A DNA stretch of 13,740 nt, from positions 1-13,740 of the forward strand of contig CAMDRK010000036.1 of the NCBI GenBank assembly GCA_945906715.1, given 5' to 3'. Both the position numbers and the translations under genes were made by a program. Positions 6,492 through 10,778 of this stretch are shown here, piece after piece. Below the pieces are notes generated by a model. It was not told where the DNA came from and did no database searches. It saw only the letters and a program-made list of their open reading frames with translations. Every line of letters starts with the position of its first letter. Position 1 is the first letter of the stretch. The stretch comes from Nitrospira lenta (lineage in GTDB: Bacteria; Nitrospirota; Nitrospiria; Nitrospirales; Nitrospiraceae).

Positions 6492-6870
6492 TCAGATGAG
6501 TTGAATCGTAGAGGAATAGGGCGGCAGCAGTCGATCTGAGGTATAGAGGCATAAGGGCTCACTCAGGGCTTGGGCAATGAGGATTCGGTCAAACGGATCG
6601 CGGTAATGATCGGGTAGGGTGTGCAAGGCGAGGGTGTGTTGGGCGGTGACGGAGAGTTCTCGAAATCCACTGCCCTGGATGCCGGCGACCAGATCTAGAG
6701 GGTTGGCCTCGATCCGCTGGAGCCCAATTTTGATGATGGCTTCCCAGATCGAGGCGGCACTGATATAGATCTCGTCATCCTGCTCAATGCGCGTACGTCG
6801 TGTGTTGGTCATCTCTGGCGTGTTGCCCAGGCACCAAAGATAGAGTGGGGGTATCGAGCAGAATTCTCAT
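6492..6870 (-). pseudogene. VapC-type PIN-domain toxin gene with a one-base frameshift
   Basis: PIN toxins are ribonucleases held in check by the antitoxin encoded before them. An ATG at 6870, 20 bases after the antitoxin stop, starts MRILLDTP with the first catalytic Asp. The frame then breaks. The rest of the domain continues in another frame as YLWCLGNTPEM, ISAASIWEAIIKI (catalytic Glu), HYRDPFDRILIAQA (two Asp) and TSD. Removing one base from the run of five C (plus-strand G at 6847-6851) restores a 125-aa protein. The uninterrupted part can only start at the ATG at 6812 (106 aa), and that product lacks the first Asp, so it should be inactive. Either the toxin is decayed or the indel is a sequencing error in a homopolymer. 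It ends just before the tnpB element. Confidence 0.82.
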
Positions 6871-6890
6871 GCGGGGTTCTCAAATGCCTG

Positions 6891-7115
6891 TTAGAGTTCG
6901 TCCGGGAGCGGCGCATTGAAATTTGCGTGTAGCGTGATTTTCCCCTTGAGGAACCCAGGTTTGCGAAGAGGCATGCCGCGATCCAGTGGGACGAGTTTCG
7001 CAATGGGGGTGCCGGCTTTGGCGATGATGACATCTTTCCCACTGGCCACCTCGGTCAGGAGCGAGGACAGATGGGTTTTGGCCTGATGGATATTGATGAC
7101 GGCACGATCTTTCAT
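6891..7115 (-). CDS. Phd/YefM-family antitoxin
   Basis: The 74-aa protein has the Phd/YefM fold. The N-terminal DNA-binding half reads INIHQAKTHLSSLLTEVASGKDVIIAKAGTPIAKLVPL. The C-terminal toxin-binding half (PGFLKGKITLHANFNAPLPDEL) has the usual GxLKGKI...F..PLPDE pattern. It would neutralise the PIN toxin encoded next and repress its own promoter. The start is supported by GGAGGAG before the ATG. It is intact although its toxin partner is frameshifted. Confidence 0.9.
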   Translation of the reverse strand: MKDRAVINIHQAKTHLSSLLTEVASGKDVIIAKAGTPIAKLVPLDRGMPLRKPGFLKGKITLHANFNAPLPDEL

Positions 7116-7135
7116 GGGTCTCCTCCAGACTTAGT

Positions 7136-7176
7136 TGAACTTGGTCTATATCAGATCGATGGCGCAGTCAAGTTCA
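7136..7176 (-). promoter_or_regulatory. Toxin-antitoxin promoter inside an 8-bp inverted repeat
   Basis: The minus strand shows TTGACT (7166-7171) and TATAGA (7145-7150), a -35/-10 pair with a short 15-base spacer. Perfect 8-bp arms TGAACTTG (7136-7143) and CAAGTTCA (7169-7176) bracket the pair; one arm overlaps the -35 and the other lies just past the -10. A Phd-family antitoxin repressing its own promoter would be expected to bind such a site. The 7115 start lies 20 bases downstream. Confidence 0.6.
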
Positions 7177-7487
7177 GCGCCAGGTGATCCTGTTCTTCGC
7201 TGAGATCTGATCCGTTGTTCGGCTCGTGCCTGTTGGAGTTGGAGCATGACCGTTCGAATGGTGATGCCGACGAGGAGGGCATCTCGATCGACGTGGGAGA
7301 GCGCATCAAGGAGTGGCGTGACGATCAGCTCAGACTGTCCCAGATCAGTGAGATAGAGCCAGCAAAAGCGATCAGGTGGGCCATCAAGGTCACTGCCGGC
7401 ATTGAAGACGGCAACGCGTTGATAGAGGCCGTTGAGCGCTAGTTTCTTAACACCCTGATCTTCCGTCTGGTTTCTCGCTTTTATAAA
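7146..7487 (-). pseudogene. 5'-truncated open frame of unknown function
   Basis: A minus-strand frame is open for 113 codons between an in-frame TAA (7488-7490) and TAG at 7146, but has no ATG, GTG or TTG at its head. Its composition is protein-like, e.g. LYQRVAVFNAGSDLDG, FCWLYLTDLGQSELIV and ALLVGITIRTVMLQLQ, followed by a polar, Arg/Gln-rich tail. I do not recognise the family. It reads like the C-terminal part of a gene whose front was lost; the sequence above 7490 turns AT-rich and non-coding. The opposite strand is open over part of the same interval but looks less protein-like. Confidence 0.45.
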
Positions 7488-7612
7488 TTAAACGAGAGCT
7501 AACAGCTTTCTATCTGTTGAGGTGGTTTCTAAGAATTCTATGCTTTTCGTCGCTCTTTAGCACAATCTGACAGTTCGAGTCCTCCTCGGCTGACCTCTTC
7601 TTGGGGAGCGAT
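7473..7612. other. AT-rich spacer with inverted repeats and a TTTAGCACAA box
   Basis: This stretch before the PilZ gene end is AT-richer than its surroundings. It holds imperfect arms TCTCG.TT/AA.CGAGA (7473-7497), a small AACAG/CTGTT repeat (7501-7518), and TTTAGCACAA at 7556-7565, which matches the boxes at 9020-9040. I see no gene. Confidence 0.4.
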
Positions 7613-8200
7613 TTAGACTGAGTCGTCTGCCCTCTCCTCACCGCCCTCCATCATATCCTCGATCACCTCCCCCAAACGCTGTTGCTCAGTCACCGTGATC
7701 CGAAAGAAGGCCAGCCCGAAGGTCTGGCCACTCACCCACTGTACGCTTGCCGCTTCAATCATGAGCGGCCATTCGACGTCTGGCGCATAGATGCGCAGCT
7801 CCAACAATACGCCCGGCTCCACAGTGACCGGACTCTCGATGCGACATCCGCCCGAAGACAGATCCAGCATGACGCCCGTCCCTTCCCGCTTCGTGGCACT
7901 CGAAAACGTGGTTCGGAATTGAACACGAAGGCGCGGCGTCGCTCGGCGATCCACCGTCTTCATATCCATGACCGACTGACCTTCTACCTTCCCATCAATG
8001 AGGCGTTGGCCAAAGGCAACCCCATGGATATCGGCCTCCTGCTCCGTCGCATACACGACATCCGCTGAGAATTCACGAGCTTTGACGCCTTGGTGATCGT
8101 CCACTGAGATGAAGATGCGCAGCCGCCATTTCTCACCGTCTGCCAGGTGATCTGGAGCGGACTGAATTGTGTACCCCTGATACTCAAGAGTCTTTCCCAT
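7613..8200 (-). CDS. PilZ-domain protein
   Basis: Residues are numbered from the ATG at 8200 (195 aa). Residues 1-80 form an unassigned N-terminal domain (GKTLEYQGYTIQSAPDHLADG...). A PilZ domain follows, with the cyclic-di-GMP-binding signature RRATPR (85-90) and DLSSGG (113-118), and beta strands to about 170. PilZ proteins sense cyclic di-GMP and alter motility, secretion or envelope traits. The final 20 residues are acidic (EVIEDMMEGGEERADDSV). The frame extends back to a TTG at 8272 without a ribosome-binding site, so I prefer the ATG, which has GGGAAG upstream. Both binding motifs are present, so ligand binding is likely; the target is unknown. Confidence 0.85.
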   Translation of the reverse strand: MGKTLEYQGYTIQSAPDHLADGEKWRLRIFISVDDHQGVKAREFSADVVYATEQEADIHGVAFGQRLIDGKVEGQSVMDMKTVDRRATPRLRVQFRTTFSSATKREGTGVMLDLSSGGCRIESPVTVEPGVLLELRIYAPDVEWPLMIEAASVQWVSGQTFGLAFFRITVTEQQRLGEVIEDMMEGGEERADDSV

Positions 8201-8261
8201 TGGCTTAATTCTTCCCTTTCGGCAGCAGGCGCTTATTCTCCAACTCCTGCGAACGAGTCTC

Positions 8262-8450
8262 TTATGCTTCAATCAATAGCGCCGTAATCGACTTTCCCTC
8301 AACCGCGGCGGCAATCGTTACCTTTTTCATCAGATCGCGGGGAATGTTCCGAAATATCCATGACCCGCCCTTGTCTGCTGGCGCTGTCCCTTTCGACTCG
8401 TTCAAGGGTATCACAGGCGGGCGGAATGGGTACCTATTCCTTGACATCAT
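8262..8450 (-). CDS. Small protein, possibly ribbon-helix-helix-like
   Basis: The C-terminal half, FRNIPRDLMKKVTIAAAVEGKSITALLIEA, resembles the strand-helix-helix layout of small Arc/CopG-type DNA-binding proteins (a short strand ending IPRDL, then two helices). The N-terminal 30 residues are unstructured. The start is uncertain: two adjacent ATGs (8450 and 8447) lack a clear ribosome-binding site, and a GTG at 8465 is also possible. It is encoded 61 bases ahead of the PilZ gene in the same direction. The DNA-binding role is inferred from shape alone. Confidence 0.45.
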   Translation of the reverse strand: MMSRNRYPFRPPVIPLNESKGTAPADKGGSWIFRNIPRDLMKKVTIAAAVEGKSITALLIEA

Positions 8451-8503
8451 CTGCAGTGTAAGCACATCGCACCGGTACTACATATCACGACAGGAGTCAT
8501 CCC

Positions 8504-8662
8504 ATGCACACCCTACAAGTGAGTCTGAGTAGGCTGAATGAGGGTAGTAAAAAGGGTTTCCTTAACCGTAGGTCCCCGGTACCGACAAATCTGGGCGTTG
8601 GAGTCAGACAATTCATGTTCAATAGAAAGGAGCCGAGGCTTGAACCCGTGTTTGAACCATGA
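8504..8662 (+). CDS. Possible small ORF, 52 aa, divergent from the preceding gene
   Basis: ATG at 8504 follows AGGAG at good spacing, and the frame ends in TGA at 8662. The product begins MHTLQVSLSRLNEG and is basic and polar. I recognise no family. It would be transcribed away from the gene at 8262-8450, with 53 bases between the starts. It is the only plausible plus-strand ORF with a good ribosome-binding site. Confidence 0.28.
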   Translation: MHTLQVSLSRLNEGSKKGFLNRRSPVPTNLGVGVRQFMFNRKEPRLEPVFEP

Positions 8663-8848
8663 CCATTTTTCCGCCAATTTCCCCAAAGGGTTCTCGGATC
8701 AAGAGCGGTTAGATCAGGGGCCAGCAATCACCGACCACGCTCAACATTAACTTCTGCGTGGACCTAGTTTAAGAGATGACACATTCTGAAATCATTCCAT
8801 TGAACACATCAGTAAGGATGGATTCGGAAGTCGTTGAGAACTTTTGGG

Positions 8849-8891
8849 TGGGCCGTGTAGGGGTTGAACCTACGGCCCGCTGATTAAGAGT
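8849..8891 (-). other. 3' half of a tRNA-Lys(CUU) gene, attachment-site remnant
   Basis: On the minus strand: anticodon loop CTCTTAA (anticodon CTT), the 3' anticodon strand TCAGC, variable loop GGGCC, a perfect T stem GTAGG/CCTAC around TTCAACC, the 3' acceptor strand ACGGCCC and discriminator A. The bases 5' of the anticodon loop do not pair with TCAGC and no D arm or 5' acceptor strand exists, so this is not a working tRNA. A fragment running from the anticodon loop to the 3' end is what a tyrosine integrase leaves at the far end of an element inserted in a tRNA gene. By that geometry, the element lies toward higher coordinates. Confidence 0.75.
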
Positions 8892-9019
8892 GGCAGAAGG
8901 CCAATGATTCGAACTGCTCAATGTTACGAAGGTTTCCCCGTTTATCGTTGAAAATCATGAGTTTGCTAGCATTCTACTGATTCCATTGCTTCTACCTAAT
9001 TCGGTCGGTTTTGAAGATT

Positions 9020-9040
9020 TTTAGCACAAATTTAGCACAG
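9020..9040 (+). repeat. Tandem TTTAGCACA boxes, possible integrase arm sites
   Basis: TTTAGCACAAA and TTTAGCACAG lie head to tail, 11 bases apart, about one helical turn. They are 130 bases from the tRNA-Lys fragment. A third copy, TTTAGCACAA, is at 7556-7565. Short direct repeats at helical spacing near an attachment core are typical of arm-type binding sites for tyrosine integrases. Confidence 0.4.
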
Positions 9041-9186
9041 CAGTGTGGGGTGAACCCCTCTGCTGAGACAGTTTGGAAATCCGTTGAATGCGAAAGGGGA
9101 TCAATCAGAGCAGCTCATGCATGCTTATGCTGTTCCTGTTCGTCACGGCCTGGGGAGATAATAGCAGCGAACCGCCAGCAGCGGCG

Positions 9187-9260
9187 GGCCGGCACACTCA
9201 GATACTCCCCAGTTACCCATAAAGCAACAATTCCGCCGAGCAGGGCAAACGGAAGATTGC
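9187..9260 (-). pseudogene. Relic of a second CzcA/CusA-type RND pump gene
   Basis: These 74 bases align without gaps to 11139-11212 inside the intact pump gene, with about 12 mismatches counted by eye, mostly at third codon positions. The relic encodes NLPFALLGGIVALWVTGEY followed by LSVPA, against NLPFALIGGIVALWVTGEY plus LSVPA in the intact gene. Similarity stops abruptly at 9186. On the other side a shifted frame may continue as ILMIT for a short distance. The pattern of substitutions shows it was once a functional, diverged paralogue rather than a fresh copy. Confidence 0.8.
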
Positions 9261-9265
9261 GGTAA

Positions 9266-10363
9266 TCATGAGGATGGTGGACGCCGAGAAGCATCCAAGG
9301 AACGCTGGGACCAATGGCCCAGGACTTTTGTCGAGGTGCTGAGAATGCGTTTCAACGTTCCCTCATCATCCTCATCATAGATATCGCCGACGACCTCTTC
9401 CAGAATATCTTCAAGGGTGATGATGCCTAATCGAGTTCGACCCGCATAGACGATTCCTAAGTGGATGCGACGATCCTGCAGCATCTTCAGTCCGGTGAGC
9501 AGCGGCGTCTTCGCCTGTAATTCCACCACCGGGCGAACGAGAGAGGGCCAATCATCTCTCCCAGCAGCCTGAAGGGCAATAAACTCTTTTGTATTGAGGA
9601 TTCCCGCGACAGCTGTTCCGTTCATCACAGGGAGTCGCGTGTGGCCTGACGAAATAACGATGCTCTCGACATCCTGTCGACTCTGATTCATGTCTACGGC
9701 GATGACGTGCTCCCAGGGGAGAAAGATGTCTTGAACTTGTTTTGTTTCAAGATCCACGAGATTGAGGACATATTGGCGATGTTGGCTAGAAAGCGAACCT
9801 AATTCAACTGTGTCCTCGATGGGTTCTCGCACCTCGCCCTCGATACTGCGTTTGGGCCAGAGGGTCAAGAGTTTGAGTAACTGCTTGGTGGACCATTCCA
9901 ACACGGTCACCAGTGGACCAAGCATCTTGTCTGAGAAGGAGAGCCAAGGGGCGACCCGTAAGGCAAACCCGAGTGTATGTTTTAAGGCGAGAGTTTTCGG
10001 AACAAGTTCGCCGATGACTACCGTAAAGTAGGTCAATGGCAGCACTATGATCCCAATGGCAATGGTATCGGCTGTATTTTCCGTGACACCCAACCAAGAC
10101 TCTATACCCGGACTCAAGACTTCTTCGGCCCCTGCTCCTCCTGCGGCACCAGCTAAGGCCGCCACCATAGTGATACCGATCTGGATTACAGATAAGGTTC
10201 GTTCCGGATGCTCTCGTAGCCTGAGAAGCAGCTCAGCTTTTTTGTGTCCCTGACGTACCAATTCACGGAGCCCGGGTTTGCTGACTGCTACAAATGCCAT
10301 TTCTGCACCCGCCAATAGCGCGTTGATGAATAAACAGAGTACGATGATTGACGCCTCTACCAT
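9266..10363 (-). CDS. DUF21/CBS-domain membrane protein (hemolysin/CorC-like), altered C-terminus
   Basis: Numbering from the ATG at 10363 (365 aa), residues 1-190 form the DUF21 membrane domain: ASIIVLCLFINALLAGAEMAF at the start and the family signature GELVPKTLAL at 118-127. A CBS pair occupies about 211-328 (GHTRLPVMNG ... RTRLGIITLEDILEEVVGDIYDEDD). Related proteins act in divalent-ion transport. Many carry a further C-terminal CorC_HlyC domain of about 80 residues, absent here. The last about 20 residues (GHWSQRSLDASRRPPSS) look unnatural and the stop lies 6 bases from an RND-gene relic, so the tail was probably replaced by recombination. A longer frame from a TTG at 10384 has no ribosome-binding site. 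It may still be functional. Confidence 0.85.
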   Translation of the reverse strand: MVEASIIVLCLFINALLAGAEMAFVAVSKPGLRELVRQGHKKAELLLRLREHPERTLSVIQIGITMVAALAGAAGGAGAEEVLSPGIESWLGVTENTADTIAIGIIVLPLTYFTVVIGELVPKTLALKHTLGFALRVAPWLSFSDKMLGPLVTVLEWSTKQLLKLLTLWPKRSIEGEVREPIEDTVELGSLSSQHRQYVLNLVDLETKQVQDIFLPWEHVIAVDMNQSRQDVESIVISSGHTRLPVMNGTAVAGILNTKEFIALQAAGRDDWPSLVRPVVELQAKTPLLTGLKMLQDRRIHLGIVYAGRTRLGIITLEDILEEVVGDIYDEDDEGTLKRILSTSTKVLGHWSQRSLDASRRPPSS

Positions 10364-10778
10364 GAGTTTAGCCGCCTCTTCCAAAATTGTTTGCGCAAAA
10401 TGCCTCTCGATTAGGTCGAATGTTGACCAGCAATTTTTTCATTTTAGCTGCTGGAGGGCCAAGGTGAGCTGACTGTTCGAGCCTCGGGACATACTTCATT
10501 ATCTCAGAGTCTTCCCCATTGCAGGATATCTTCAGGTTGATCTTGTCATCGGCCTTGCTGTTGTCCGATGTTGCCGATATTGATGTCGTCGTAAAATCCC
10601 ACTATGGTCGAGCAATGTCGCGAGATTGCAAGGGAGCCTGAGCCTCTGAACACCTACGCGGTCACATCGATGACGCCTGGAATTCGTCCGAACTCGCGAC
10701 GGAGCTACCGATCTTGATGGTTTTAAGCGTAAGCGTGGTGTCCACGGTCAGGCGCCTTCGCACCGTCGATCCCATTAT
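10364..10778. other. Intergenic stretch between the RND and DUF21 genes, with decayed coding
   Basis: Contents: a broken frame at about 10676-10775 (listed separately); an open minus-strand frame 10368-10601 of 77 codons with no good start, protein-like (SDNSKADDKINLKISCNGED) but unrecognised and overlapping the DUF21 start; a 10-bp palindrome TTTGCGCAAA (10390-10399); and arms CCAGCA/TGCTGG (10427-10454) around an AT-rich loop. No intact gene is supported. Confidence 0.5.
10676..10775 (-). pseudogene. Short decayed gene after the RND pump, unidentified
   Basis: Just after the pump stop, one frame reads MGSTVRRRLTVDTTLTLKTI. Near 10708-10712 a one-base change of frame would be needed to continue as LRREFGRIPGVIDVTA and stop at TAG. 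The two halves look like one domain: beta strand, helix, then a GxIPGVxxV strand, as in small ACT-like or metal-binding folds such as the MgtC C-terminal domain. The family is a guess. The position suggests a small accessory gene of the metal-efflux operon. Confidence 0.35.

Larger units (their letters stand above)
8663..9265. other. Gene-free junction region
   Basis: No intact gene lies here. It contains the tRNA-Lys 3' fragment, a TTTAGCACA tandem repeat, a GGGGT-GA-ACCCC palindrome (9047-9058) and a 74-bp RND-gene relic. A plus-strand frame over 9011-9265 is only the shadow of that relic. No integrase gene remains. Confidence 0.6.

Noticed and set aside
7568..7595. GTTCGAGTCC resembling a tRNA T arm
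   Set aside because: The flanking 5-base arms (GACAG and CCTCC) do not pair, and no acceptor or anticodon arm can be drawn.
8441..8446. Perfect TTGACA as a plus-strand -35 for the 8504 ORF
   Set aside because: No acceptable -10 hexamer occurs at 16-18 bases.
8904..8925. GATTCGAACTGC resembling a T loop, possibly the 5' half of the tRNA-Lys
   Set aside because: It does not pair as a T arm, and no D arm or 5' acceptor strand matching GGGCCGT is present upstream of the tRNA fragment.
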